A stretch of 64,000 bases of DNA from Ruegeria sp. THAF33 (GTDB lineage Bacteria; Pseudomonadota; Alphaproteobacteria; Rhodobacterales; Rhodobacteraceae), in assembly GCF_009363615.1 (NCBI RefSeq), contig NZ_CP045384.1, positions 2,602,501-2,666,500 of the forward strand. Direction: 5' to 3'. This document shows positions 46,155 to 54,990 of this stretch, piece by piece. The notes beneath the pieces were generated by a model, which was not told the origin of the DNA, ran no database searches, and saw only the letters and a list, made by a program, of their open reading frames with translations. The position numbers were made by a program, and so were the translations under genes. The first letter of the stretch is position 1, and each line of letters begins with the position of its first letter.

Positions 46155-46177
46155 GGTGTGACACACAGGTGTGACAC
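46155..46177 (+). repeat. Tandem repeats upstream of the truncated integrase
   Basis: GGTGTGACAC at 46155-46164 and 46168-46177, spaced 13 bases, three bases before the start codon of the integrase remnant. Same geometry as the arm repeats of the intact element, with another sequence. Confidence 0.65.
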
Positions 46178-46180
46178 AAA

Positions 46181-46390
46181 ATGAAGCTGTATGCGTATCT
46201 CTCGCTGTCCAGACATGGGATCTATTACTTCCGTTGGCCCCTGCCCGACACAAAACCAAAACCCCACACTAGACCAAACACCACACGTAGGACCCTTCGG
46301 GTGTCTTTGCGTACAAGATGCCCTAAAGAGGCTCGTACTCTGGCACGGCGTATTGCAGCGTGCGGGGACGCAACAAAAAAGCACAAATAA
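46181..46390 (+). pseudogene. Truncated tyrosine integrase (N-terminal remnant)
   Basis: 69 codons starting MKLYAYLSLSRHGIYYFRWP and containing RRTLRVSLRTRCPKEARTLA, the N-terminal arm-binding domain of tRNA-targeting integrases. It stops well before the core and catalytic domains, so it is inactive. Its position immediately after attR, reading away from the tRNA, shows that an older element integrated at the same tRNA-Ala gene before the present one. Confidence 0.75.
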
Positions 46391-46688
46391 CAGTCGGGCA
46401 TGAACTACGCACAATGATGCCCGGGGTCTCAAGAGTGCTTTGGCAAGGACAAGGGCGCACGGGATAAACTCAGCCCTTTCAGTGAGTCTCAGAGGGAGCG
46501 CATGATTGATACCATCCGATACTGCGAATTGGGCCATGAAGACTATGGTGAGAATGCAGCGCACAAAACCGCATCGCAGTCACGGTTTGCTTTTTTTGCA
46601 TCACAGACCACAATTGAGCGACCCTGTTTCGGGGCGATGAATTGTGTGGCGTTGTATCGTGCGCTTGCGTGCAGTAACGTCCGGCACC
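46391..46688. other. Region between the integrase remnant and the copper cluster
   Basis: 298 bases with short open frames of no recognisable family; probably decayed island DNA. Confidence 0.4.
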
Positions 46689-47051
46689 ATGGTCATCCGG
46701 CGATATTCACTTGTTCTATTGGTTGGCGTTCTGGTCATCCTGACCGGCATTGGCGGTGTTGCGCACGCGCTGTCGAAGGGCTGCGTGGGCCTTCACTGTG
46801 AGCACCATACGCAACCTTCCGAACACTCAGCATTGGCAACCAGCGGTGACGTCTCGGCTTCAGGTCATCATCATGACCCGGAGAGTTCCGAAACCGGAAA
46901 GTGCAATCCCTTTATCTGCCAAGCCGTTGCATTGCCGTTCCAAGTCAGTGAAGTTGCCAAGGGTCGGCGTGATACTGACCCGGAGTTCCATGTTGGAACC
47001 CAAGTCAAGCTAAGTGAACCAGACGCACTCTACAGGCCCCCTGACCTTTGA
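46689..47051 (+). CDS. His-rich membrane protein of the copper cluster
   Basis: About 120 residues from the ATG at 46689, with one N-terminal membrane helix (SLVLLVGVLVILTGIGGVAH) and a His/Cys-rich periplasmic part (GCVGLHCEHH, SGHHHDPE, CNPFICQ) that could bind copper. The C-terminus ends ALYRPPDL, as in small proteins found next to cop genes. Role is inferred from the composition and neighbours. Confidence 0.65.
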   Translation: MVIRRYSLVLLVGVLVILTGIGGVAHALSKGCVGLHCEHHTQPSEHSALATSGDVSASGHHHDPESSETGKCNPFICQAVALPFQVSEVAKGRRDTDPEFHVGTQVKLSEPDALYRPPDL

Positions 47052-47147
47052 AGCAGCACAAATCCCTGCGGATGTAAGCGACCAGCACGTGCGGTTGTTC
47101 GCGATGTGCCGCAGCGTTGCCAGCTTCCAAAATGTCAGGACCAATCC

Positions 47148-47579
47148 ATGAAAAAAAGTCACTTGCTAATCGGCGCATGCGCTGTCGCTGCCGTCGCCGC
47201 CTTCATAACTCTTCGCCCCGGCGCAATTGAAGAGGCCGCACCGCATGAAACACGCACAGGCGACGCCATGGTCGCAATTCAGATGCCGGCCATCGAAGGC
47301 AATGCCGCAATCGGACAGCGTGTTTTTGAGGTCTCATGCGCGTCATGCCACGGCGCCAATGCGGTCGGCGTAGAGGGCGCCGGGCCGCCTCTGATCCACA
47401 AAATTTACGAACCCAGTCACCACGCTGATGAAGCCTTTCACAGGGCGGTTTCACAAGGTGTAAGAAGCCACCATTGGCAGTTTGGCGACATGCCCCCCGT
47501 GGAGGGCCTGACACGAGGTGACGTTGCCATGGTGATCGCCTACATTCGCGAAATCCAGCGCGCCAACGGAATAAACTGA
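47148..47579 (+). CDS. c-type cytochrome
   Basis: 143 residues from the ATG at 47148. It has a signal peptide (MKKSHLLIGACAVAAVAAFI), a single heme site CASCH and a distal Met ligand likely in FGDMPPVEGL. A small cytochrome c in front of CopC may carry electrons for periplasmic copper oxidation or simply belong to the same operon. It precedes copC by 10 bases. Confidence 0.85.
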   Translation: MKKSHLLIGACAVAAVAAFITLRPGAIEEAAPHETRTGDAMVAIQMPAIEGNAAIGQRVFEVSCASCHGANAVGVEGAGPPLIHKIYEPSHHADEAFHRAVSQGVRSHHWQFGDMPPVEGLTRGDVAMVIAYIREIQRANGIN

Positions 47580-47589
47580 GGGTAACCCA

Positions 47590-47931
47590 ATGAAGAAGAT
47601 CATGACATTCGCGCTTATGGTTGCGCTTGCCAACGGCGCACTGGCGCATTCCAAAATTGAAGAAACAAACCCTGCCAACGGCGCCACGATAACCACTGTG
47701 CCCGCTGAAATTGGTCTCAACTTCTCAAAAAACATCCGGCTGACACGGATAGAGATGGCCCATGAAGAACACTCGGCAGTAAGCTTGGATTTGGGCGACC
47801 AGACAAGTTTTGGTCAGGCATTCACGATCCCACTGCCGAGCAATGGAACGGGCACCTATGTCATCGAATGGCGGGGTTTGGGTGAAGACGGCCATGCGAT
47901 GCAGGGCGAGTTTTCCTTTACCGTGGAATGA
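47590..47931 (+). CDS. copC: Copper resistance protein CopC
   Basis: 113 residues with a signal peptide ending GALA and the mature N-terminus HSKIEETNPANGATI, where the first His is the Cu(II) ligand of CopC. EIGLNFSKNIRL and EDGHAMQGEFSFTVE complete the beta-barrel signature. It carries copper in the periplasm. Overlaps copD by 4 bases (ATGA). Confidence 0.92.
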   Translation: MKKIMTFALMVALANGALAHSKIEETNPANGATITTVPAEIGLNFSKNIRLTRIEMAHEEHSAVSLDLGDQTSFGQAFTIPLPSNGTGTYVIEWRGLGEDGHAMQGEFSFTVE

Positions 47932-48809
47932 GCATGCCAGACATCTGGGCGATTGCTGCGATCATCGCAAAGCTGGTGCTCTACATCGGCTTTGCGGGCT
48001 CTGCCGGGCTAGTGATTGTTGGATGCCTCTATTCCGGCCTTGTCGCACCGGTGAACCTTGCGATGGCGCGTCAGGCAAGGGCCTTGGCATGGCTTGCTCT
48101 TGTCGCGACAGCAGTTGGCTTCTTGCTTCGTGGGGCCGCCTTGACAGGCGGGGTTGACGGCATGGTCGATCCGAAGATGCTTGGCCTGCTGTGGCAGACA
48201 TCCGTGGGCGACACACTTGTTTATCGCCTTGCAGGCGCAGCGTTGATCCTTGTTGGGCTGTCCGTTCCTCGCTTTAATCAGTGGATCGCGCTGTTGGGTG
48301 GCACGATCGCTTTATGGTCGTTTGCGCAGATCGGGCACGTTCCGGAACTGGAGAGCTTTGGTATCCAGCTCCTGCTCCTGCTGCACCTGTTATGTGTAGC
48401 TTTCTGGGTGGGCATCTTCAGCCCGCTGCGGAATATGGCCCTTGCTCCTGAACACCTGAAGGATGCTGCTGAACTCGGTCATGTCTTTGGGCAAGCTGCC
48501 ACTTGGCTTGTGCCGGCATTGATCGTGGCGGGCCTTTGGATGGCCTGGTTGCTTGTCGGCAATCTCCAAGGGCTGCTGTTCACTGGCTACGGGCAGTCGT
48601 TGTTGCTCAAAGTGTTTTTTGTGGCGCTGCTGTTGTTTCTTGCCGCCGCAAACAAGCTCCGATTTGTTCCGGCCATGCAAGGTGGAGAGGTCAAGGCAGC
48701 GCAACGCCTCGCCCGCTCTATCGAGGTTGAGGCATTGATGGTGTTGGTGGTGCTGGCAACAACGGCAACACTCACGAGTGTTCTGGCGCTTCCGAATTCG
48801 GGCCATTAG
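47928..48809 (+). CDS. copD: Copper resistance protein CopD
   Basis: 293 residues with about eight predicted membrane helices and the family segments LLLLHLLCVAFWVGIFSPL and YGQSLLLKVFFVALLLFLAA. CopD takes copper from CopC and moves it across the inner membrane in resistance or cuproenzyme-supply systems. It is translationally coupled to copC and ends the cluster. No P-type ATPase or multicopper oxidase gene is adjacent. Confidence 0.9.
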   Translation: MSMPDIWAIAAIIAKLVLYIGFAGSAGLVIVGCLYSGLVAPVNLAMARQARALAWLALVATAVGFLLRGAALTGGVDGMVDPKMLGLLWQTSVGDTLVYRLAGAALILVGLSVPRFNQWIALLGGTIALWSFAQIGHVPELESFGIQLLLLLHLLCVAFWVGIFSPLRNMALAPEHLKDAAELGHVFGQAATWLVPALIVAGLWMAWLLVGNLQGLLFTGYGQSLLLKVFFVALLLFLAAANKLRFVPAMQGGEVKAAQRLARSIEVEALMVLVVLATTATLTSVLALPNSGH

Positions 48810-49074
48810 AGCGGGCCAGACACCGGTGCGCGCGCAATGTGCAGCAATGGCAGCGGCGGTGCACGATCCGATGCGAACAAGGAAGACAATCCTACTCAGG
48901 ACCCGCCGACCCTTGCCGCGGGGCCTAGCCATTGGGCTTTGGCAAACAGGGTTCAAACAGTGCCACCTGCGCGCCGGTCAACCGTAAGAAATCAAGCTTG
49001 TTCACCGCCTGTCTTTCGAACCATCAACACGCGACCTGCCGAATTCACTGGGGTCTGAACCCTGCAGCTGCCCC

Positions 49075-49857
49075 TCAGAACCTTAATGAAAGACAGGACA
49101 TGCCACCATCAAGCTTTGCACAATCGGTATTGTCAATTTCAATGACCTCATATCCTTCGCGGTCCAGCATCTCTGCGGTGCGTGGGAAACCAGCGGCCAT
49201 CAGCACCAGATTGTTGAACCGGATCGCGTTTGCCGCTGCCTCCTCTCCGTCAGCAACATGCAGCACCCGGTAGCCTTCGAAGCAGCCCGAAGCGTCCAAT
49301 CGCCGGGTCGCAAGAATTGTCTCGGCATCCATCAGAGAACAATCCGTTTTGAAGTGCAAAACGCCCTCGGGCGTGAACACTTCCCGCAGTTTGTGACCCC
49401 ATTCCGAGGTGATTTTCGCCAGTTCCTCAACACCTTCCGCGTCAGTGCGGTCTGACCGGCCCACAAGAATTTCGCGGCCGGTTACAAGGATGTCTCCACC
49501 CTCGATATGGCCGGGACCATTGATCTGTGTGACCGTTTCATAGCAGGCCAGCAGTGCCGGGGCGATCTCGGCCACTTCCCCCATTCGCGAAGGCGCGCCC
49601 GGCCGCATCAGCACAGCACCCTGCGGCAGGCACAGTGCCGTATCTTCCACAAACTGCGCGTCAGGGAACGCATCCAGGGGATCAAGCTCGATCACCTCGG
49701 CCCCGGTGCTTTTCAGTGCTGCCACGTATGCCCCATGCGCGGCCGTCATCCCATCGAAATCCGGGTTTCCGATATCTTCTGCGCGCAATCCGTCAGCAAT
49801 GGTCGGTGCCGGGCGGCGAGTGATGGCGCGGGAAAACTCAAAAGTTGGGTCTGACAT
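49075..49857 (-). CDS. Dimethylargininase-like amidinohydrolase
   Basis: 260 residues of the DDAH family: acidic motif DAQFVEDTALCLP, GHIEGGDIL, the catalytic His in VLHFKTDCSLMD and a C-terminal catalytic Cys255 in DGGMSCLSLRF. DDAH hydrolyses methylated arginine to citrulline and methylamines in the cytoplasm; related enzymes act on arginine or other guanidino compounds. It is last in an operon with AruI- and AruH-like genes, consistent with guanidino catabolism. Confidence 0.85.
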   Translation of the reverse strand: MSDPTFEFSRAITRRPAPTIADGLRAEDIGNPDFDGMTAAHGAYVAALKSTGAEVIELDPLDAFPDAQFVEDTALCLPQGAVLMRPGAPSRMGEVAEIAPALLACYETVTQINGPGHIEGGDILVTGREILVGRSDRTDAEGVEELAKITSEWGHKLREVFTPEGVLHFKTDCSLMDAETILATRRLDASGCFEGYRVLHVADGEEAAANAIRFNNLVLMAAGFPRTAEMLDREGYEVIEIDNTDCAKLDGGMSCLSLRF

Positions 49858-49860
49858 GTT

Positions 49861-51465
49861 TCAATCTCTCTGAGGTTCGAATTTTCGGGCGGTGACTTCG
49901 ATCATCGCGGGCCCGCCCATGGACGCCATTTCGCGTAATGCATGCGCGACGGCCTGCGGCTTGTCGGGAACCCGGGTGTGTGGAATGCCAAAGGATCTGG
50001 CCGTTGCCGCAAAATCGGGGGGTGTGGGATCACATCCAATGACCGTCACGCCTGCATCCTGCATCGATGTGGCGATTTCCCGGTACCCGTGATTGTTCCA
50101 GATCACGAAAGTGACCGGCAGGTTTTCGTCTACCGCGGCCATTGCTTCCGGCATTGAAAACTGCGCCCCGCCATCGCCGACGATGCATATTACCCGCGCC
50201 GTTGGATCGGCAATCGACGCACCGATGGCTGCGGGTATGCCATAGCCAAGCGCACCATACCCCGTTGCCGCATTGAACCAGCCACCAGCCCGGTCGTGGT
50301 CATAGTAAAGATTGCCGGCATAAATGGGCTGGGTGGAATCCCCGACCATCAGAGCATTCGGAGACGCCGAGCGCATTGCATTCAGTATCTCCACCTGTTG
50401 GCGATAATCCGGACCAATCTCCTGCCAGGCCGCATTGCGCGTTTTTCTGGCACGGTCCGCACCGTCGCTTTGCTGTGCCCTCTGCGGCAGGGCCTGACAC
50501 AGGGCTGGTACGACCAAGCCGACGTCACCTTGAATGGCAATCGCTGCCTCATGCCGTGAAAGCTGATCGCTGCACCGATCAACCCGTATCAGGTTTGGCA
50601 GTCTTGCAAACTGACCGGTGGCATACATGTCATAGTCGGTCGGCCCCAGCTCGGTTCCCAAGGCCAGAACGCAATCGGCGCTTTCCAACAATGTGCGCAC
50701 CGCGTTCAGGCTGGGGCTGGCCGGAACGGTCAGGGCATGTCCGTGCATCAGGCCGCGCGCGTTGACGGTTTGCACAACCGGAGCATCCAGAGCTTCGGCC
50801 AGTGCCTGCAATCCCGCCTCGGTACTTTTCGCGCCGCCGCCCGCCAGAATGACGACTTTCTTTGCCTCAGCCAGTTGCCCTGCGGCCTGCCTGATCAATG
50901 CCGGGCTGACCGGAGGATCAGGTTCAGGCGTCTCGACTGCTGTTTCCTGATAGTCCGCCGCTGCGACATCCAATGGAACCTCGATATGCGCCGGCCCGCA
51001 GCGACCATTGCTGAGGCCGTGAAAAACGCGGTCCAAAACTGGGGCCAGAGCGCTGGGGCCGGTGACCTGTTCGGACACCAACGCAACCGTTTTCGCCAAC
51101 CCGATTTGGTCTGGCAATTCGTGCAGATGCCCCAAGCCCTTGCCAAGCGTTCCGGTTTTGTTGACGCCGGACACCACCAGCATCGGTATTGAATCGGCCC
51201 GCGCCTGCGCCATCGGCGTCAGCGTGTTGGTCAATCCGGGGCCGGTGATCACAAAGGCAACACCCGGTTTACCCGACACGCGGGCATAGCCATCGGCCAT
51301 GAAACCCGCCCCCTGTTCGTGTCTGGGCGTCACATGTCGTATGCCCGAAGCGGCAAGCCCTCGGTACAGTTCCACCGTGTGAACGCCCGGAATTCCGAAG
51401 ACGCAGGTCACATCCCGCTGGCGCAGCCCGGCAACCAGAGCTTCGCCAATTGTCACACCGCTCAT
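49861..51465 (-). CDS. TPP-dependent decarboxylase, AruI-like (2-ketoarginine decarboxylase)
   Basis: 534 residues of the acetolactate synthase family: EALVAGLRQRDVTCVFGIPG at the N-terminus with the catalytic Glu in TPRHEQGAGFMADGYARV, and the TPP-binding VGDGGAQFSMPEAMAAVDEN. Next to an AruH-like transaminase and a dimethylargininase-like gene, the best reading is 5-guanidino-2-oxopentanoate decarboxylase (AruI), from the arginine transaminase pathway. The 534 length is close to AruI. Start and stop lie 3 bases from the DDAH gene and overlap the transaminase by 4 bases. Confidence 0.7.
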   Translation of the reverse strand: MSGVTIGEALVAGLRQRDVTCVFGIPGVHTVELYRGLAASGIRHVTPRHEQGAGFMADGYARVSGKPGVAFVITGPGLTNTLTPMAQARADSIPMLVVSGVNKTGTLGKGLGHLHELPDQIGLAKTVALVSEQVTGPSALAPVLDRVFHGLSNGRCGPAHIEVPLDVAAADYQETAVETPEPDPPVSPALIRQAAGQLAEAKKVVILAGGGAKSTEAGLQALAEALDAPVVQTVNARGLMHGHALTVPASPSLNAVRTLLESADCVLALGTELGPTDYDMYATGQFARLPNLIRVDRCSDQLSRHEAAIAIQGDVGLVVPALCQALPQRAQQSDGADRARKTRNAAWQEIGPDYRQQVEILNAMRSASPNALMVGDSTQPIYAGNLYYDHDRAGGWFNAATGYGALGYGIPAAIGASIADPTARVICIVGDGGAQFSMPEAMAAVDENLPVTFVIWNNHGYREIATSMQDAGVTVIGCDPTPPDFAATARSFGIPHTRVPDKPQAVAHALREMASMGGPAMIEVTARKFEPQRD

Positions 51466-52646
51466 GCGACCTCGCGTGATTTGCTGTTGGCGTGTTCGAT
51501 GATACGGGAAACCGCAGTACCAAAATCCGTGTCATTGATCGTCAAAGCGACCCGCACCCAGTCCTTAAGGCTGTCACCAAAGGCGGATCCCGGCATGACG
51601 GCCACCCCGGCCTGAAGCAGATCCCAGGCATAGGCTTCGCCATCCAGCCCGGTGGCAGAGACATTGATGAGTGCGAACATTCCCGCCTCGGGCCGGTGAA
51701 CTTTCAGATCCGTTTCTGCTTGAAGACGATCGGCCAACAGGGTCGCGCGGCCAGAAAAGCGGGCGGCCATACCGGGCGCAACCTCGGACCCGTCACGGAT
51801 CGCCTTTTCGGTCATGTCCGCGATGAACGGTTGATTGCCAAAAAGCATGGTCTCGGAATAGGGCAGCAACGCTTCGCAGAACGGGGCGGGCCCGACACAC
51901 CAGCCGCTGCGGAACCCCGGAGCGGCATGAGACTTCGAGATGGATGATACGCCAATGACGCGATCCGCCAGTTCCGGATCAGCCAATGGTGAAACAAATC
52001 GGGCACCGTCAAAGATCAGTTCTTCATAGACCTCGTCCGAGATGATCCACAAATCACGCGCAATCGCCAGCTGCCCGATCTCGGCAATGTCCGCGGCGGT
52101 CAGAATCGCGCCCGTCGGGTTATGCGGCGTTGTCAGAAGAATGGCGCGGCTGCGCGGAGTGATGCGGGCCGCGATATCTGCGGCCTGCATGCGAAACCCT
52201 TTCTCGGGCCGCAGCGGTACGGGCACCATCTCGGCCCCGGATGCACGAACAACACCTTCATAGGTCGCGTACATCGGATCGCCGACCAGAACTTCGTCGC
52301 CCGCCTCGGCGACCCCGGCCATGGCTGCGAACAAGGCGGTTTGTGTGCCGGGAAAGCACAGAAAATTCCCGGGCTCGAAAGCCCGCCCGCGAGAGGCAGA
52401 ATAGCGCGCAGCCAGCGCATCAAGCAGCCCTGCTTCACCGCGCCCGTTGGAGTACCCTGTCCGCTGCGCCCGCAATGAGGCAACGGTGGCTTCGACCAGC
52501 GCATCCGGCACCGGCACGTCCGGTTCTCCTATCGTCATTTCGACGATGTCCGCTCCGGCCTTGATCAGGTCGCGGGCTTTCAGATGTACGCCCCATTTGG
52601 CACCACCCAAGCCCGCCAACCGTTCTGTCACCGATGTGGTTTTCAT
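51462..52646 (-). CDS. PLP-dependent aminotransferase, AruH-like
   Basis: 394 residues from the ATG at 52646, overlapping the TetR stop by 3 bases. It is a fold-type I transaminase with IVEMTIGEPDVPVPDALVEA, the PLP-lysine in VSSISKSHAAPGFRSGW and DPMYATYEGVVRASGAEMVP followed by LLTTPHNPTGA. This resembles arginine:pyruvate transaminase AruH, which makes 2-ketoarginine. Operon position next to the AruI-like gene supports this. Confidence 0.75.
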   Translation of the reverse strand: MKTTSVTERLAGLGGAKWGVHLKARDLIKAGADIVEMTIGEPDVPVPDALVEATVASLRAQRTGYSNGRGEAGLLDALAARYSASRGRAFEPGNFLCFPGTQTALFAAMAGVAEAGDEVLVGDPMYATYEGVVRASGAEMVPVPLRPEKGFRMQAADIAARITPRSRAILLTTPHNPTGAILTAADIAEIGQLAIARDLWIISDEVYEELIFDGARFVSPLADPELADRVIGVSSISKSHAAPGFRSGWCVGPAPFCEALLPYSETMLFGNQPFIADMTEKAIRDGSEVAPGMAARFSGRATLLADRLQAETDLKVHRPEAGMFALINVSATGLDGEAYAWDLLQAGVAVMPGSAFGDSLKDWVRVALTINDTDFGTAVSRIIEHANSKSREVA

Positions 52647-53299
52647 GACTGCTCCACCTCTTTGGTCAATGGAATCCCGACGATGGCGCTGACGGAATCC
52701 AAACCGATCCGCGCCAGTTGGCCTTCGCAAAACGCATCCGGAAGCGCGCCCCCTTCAAGCCACAGGCCGTCGATCACCGCGTTGCAGGCGATGGCCAGTT
52801 GCATTGCCTCTGACGCATCAACCGAACGCCCGGTTTCCTGCAATGCCGCGACGATCAGCTTCTCGAGGTGATCCCGGAAATAGTCATAGGTTCGCTGGTG
52901 AATGCGCTGCATTTTCGGGTCATGCTGCACCTTGTTCAGGAAACCCGCCCACAACGCCACGGCGCTTGGATCGACGATCGGCGGTCGTAGTGACGCGTCG
53001 ACGAAGTTGGTCAACTGAGAAACCGCGCATCCGGTTCCTGATGACGCCGCGGTCTGGTCCGTCAGCGTATTCATGTGGTGCTCATATGCCGCCTGAACCA
53101 GTTCGTCCTTGGATGAGAAATAGTGCCGGATCAAACCTTGGGTCACATTCGCGCGGGCTGCGATCTCGCGCACCGTGGCACCCCGAACGCCCATCTCGGC
53201 GATCAGGTCCAAAGTCGCCAGAATCAGCGCCTCGCGGCGAAACTCGGCAGACTCACGTTTGAATTTGCGGCTGTCGTCCTGCACGTCAGTGTCATCCAT
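52643..53299 (-). CDS. TetR family transcriptional regulator
   Basis: 218 residues with an N-terminal TetR helix-turn-helix (ALILATLDLIAEMGVRGATV, IAARANVTQGLIRHYFSSKDELVQAAYEHHM as landmarks) and a C-terminal ligand domain similar to the BetI type. It starts the operon with the transaminase gene and is divergent from the amino acid importer, so it likely represses both. A candidate site, ATTAT-N8-ATAAT (53311-53328), lies between the starts. Confidence 0.88.
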   Translation of the reverse strand: MDDTDVQDDSRKFKRESAEFRREALILATLDLIAEMGVRGATVREIAARANVTQGLIRHYFSSKDELVQAAYEHHMNTLTDQTAASSGTGCAVSQLTNFVDASLRPPIVDPSAVALWAGFLNKVQHDPKMQRIHQRTYDYFRDHLEKLIVAALQETGRSVDASEAMQLAIACNAVIDGLWLEGGALPDAFCEGQLARIGLDSVSAIVGIPLTKEVEQS

Positions 53300-53310
53300 G
53301 GCACGGAGTT

Positions 53311-53328
53311 ATTATACACTTGCATAAT
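53311..53328. promoter_or_regulatory. Candidate TetR operator
   Basis: A 5-bp inverted repeat, ATTAT and ATAAT, spaced 8 bases, 12 bases upstream of the TetR start codon and between the divergent operons. Confidence 0.35.
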
Positions 53329-53376
53329 TGCGAGATTCGGGGCTTACTGCAAGCTGAAATCAGAAGATTCTTGGAT

Positions 53377-54174
53377 ATGGACACAGCCAAAGCAGTTGCA
53401 CCCGCACCCGAAACAACCACGCCTGACGAGGCGATCAAGGTTGAGGATCTGCACAAATCCTTTGGCACGCTGGAGGTTTTGAAAGGCGTATCCCTGACCG
53501 CAAACAAGGGGGATGTTGTTGCCATTATCGGGGGGTCAGGCTCTGGAAAATCCACCATGCTGCGCTGCATCAACTTTCTGGAAACGCCGAGTTCCGGAAA
53601 GATAACCATCGGCGGTGAACTGGTTGAAATGCACACCGATGGCAGCCCTTCCAACCGCCGCCAGATCGAACGTATCCGCACGCGTCTGGCCATGGTTTTC
53701 CAGCAGTTCAATCTGTGGACACACCGCACGCTTCTGGAGAACGTGATCGAAGTGCCGGTGCATGTCCTAAGGGTGCCAAAGGCCCAGGCGATCGCGCGGG
53801 CGCATGAGCTGCTGACGCGGGTGGGCCTTGGCGACAAGGCTGACACCTATCCGGCCTATCTTTCGGGTGGTCAGCAACAGCGCGCCGCCATTGCCCGGGC
53901 GCTTGCAGTCGATCCTTCGGTGATGCTTTTCGATGAACCCACGTCGGCGCTTGATCCCGAGCTTGTTGGCGAAGTTCTGACCGTGATCCGCGATCTTGCC
54001 GCCGAAGGGCGCACAATGCTGCTCGTCACCCATGAAATGAAATTCGCACGCGAAGTCGCAGACCACGTTGTCTATCTCTTCGAGGGCCGCATCGAAGAGC
54101 AGGGCCCACCTGCCGAGGTCTTCGGAAACCCAAAATCAGAGCGCCTGAAGCAGTTCCTCAGCTCGGTCGCCTGA
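53377..54174 (+). CDS. Cationic amino acid ABC transporter ATP-binding protein
   Basis: 265 residues from the ATG at 53377; the frame opens at a TTG at 53320 but that part lies in the promoter region. Walker A GGSGSGKST, signature YLSGGQQQRAAIARA, Walker B VMLFDEPTSALDP and the H-loop LVTHEMKF place it with HisP/ArtP-type ATPases. First gene of the importer operon. Confidence 0.92.
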   Translation: MDTAKAVAPAPETTTPDEAIKVEDLHKSFGTLEVLKGVSLTANKGDVVAIIGGSGSGKSTMLRCINFLETPSSGKITIGGELVEMHTDGSPSNRRQIERIRTRLAMVFQQFNLWTHRTLLENVIEVPVHVLRVPKAQAIARAHELLTRVGLGDKADTYPAYLSGGQQQRAAIARALAVDPSVMLFDEPTSALDPELVGEVLTVIRDLAAEGRTMLLVTHEMKFAREVADHVVYLFEGRIEEQGPPAEVFGNPKSERLKQFLSSVA

Positions 54175-54216
54175 ACCTAAAAAACAAAACAAAATGAACC
54201 AAAAGGGAGTATCAAA

Positions 54217-54981
54217 ATGAACGTCAAGAAACTGCTCGTGTCCGGCCTTGCCGCCGCTGTCCTTTCGGCTGGTGTCGCCAGTGCAGAAGAGGTCAAGATC
54301 GGCATCGCAGCCGAACCTTACCCGCCATTCGCATCACTGGACAGTTCAGGCAATTGGGTCGGCTGGGAGATCGATGTCATCAATGCGGTCTGCGCCGCTG
54401 CGGAACTTGACTGTGTCATCACGCCGGTCGCCTGGGATGGTATCATCCCGTCGCTGACCGGACAGCAGATCGACGCCATCATGGCGTCTATGTCGATCAC
54501 CGAAGAGCGGCTGAAAACCATTGATTTCAGCGATCCTTACTACAACACACCTGCCGTCATCGTCGCGGACAAATCGATGGATATCGAAGCGACCCCCGAG
54601 TCGCTGGCCGGTAAGGTTGTCGGCGTTCAGGCGTCGACCATCCACCAGGCTTATGCGCAGGAATATTTCAAGGATTCCGAACTGAAGGTTTATCAAACTC
54701 AGGATGAGGCCAACCAGGACCTGTTCGCAGGTCGTATTGACGCCACTCAGGCCGACAGTATCGCCATGGCGGACTTCGTGAACTCGGATGCCGGGGCATG
54801 CTGTGAAATCAAAGGCGCCGTCGCAGATGATCCGGCCATCCTGGGCCGGGGCGTTGGTGCCGGTGTTCGCAAGGGCGATGATGACCTTCTTGCAGCGCTG
54901 AACAAAGGCATCGCGGCAATTCTTGCCGATGGAACGCACGAGAAGATCACTTCGAACTATTTCTCGGCCAGCATCTACTAA
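54217..54981 (+). CDS. Amino acid ABC transporter substrate-binding protein (lysine/arginine/ornithine type)
   Basis: 254 residues with a signal peptide (VKKLLVSGLAAAVLSAGVASA) and mature start EEVKIGIAAEPYPPFASLDS. IDAIMASMSITEERLKTIDF and SDPYYNTPAVIVADK are the core of the HisJ/ArgT family. It captures a basic amino acid, plausibly arginine or a methylarginine given the neighbouring enzymes. Confidence 0.9.
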   Translation: MNVKKLLVSGLAAAVLSAGVASAEEVKIGIAAEPYPPFASLDSSGNWVGWEIDVINAVCAAAELDCVITPVAWDGIIPSLTGQQIDAIMASMSITEERLKTIDFSDPYYNTPAVIVADKSMDIEATPESLAGKVVGVQASTIHQAYAQEYFKDSELKVYQTQDEANQDLFAGRIDATQADSIAMADFVNSDAGACCEIKGAVADDPAILGRGVGAGVRKGDDDLLAALNKGIAAILADGTHEKITSNYFSASIY

Positions 54982-54990
54982 GCGGCTGCC

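Larger units (their letters stand above)
45878..46180. other. Element right end and junction
   Basis: 303 bases without a gene. It contains the right arm repeats (46018-46038), attR (46101-46117) and the tandem repeats ahead of the truncated integrase (46155-46177). Confidence 0.8.

Noticed and set aside
46101..48809. A second complete element carrying the copper genes
   Set aside because: No third copy of the att sequence was found downstream, so its far boundary cannot be drawn.
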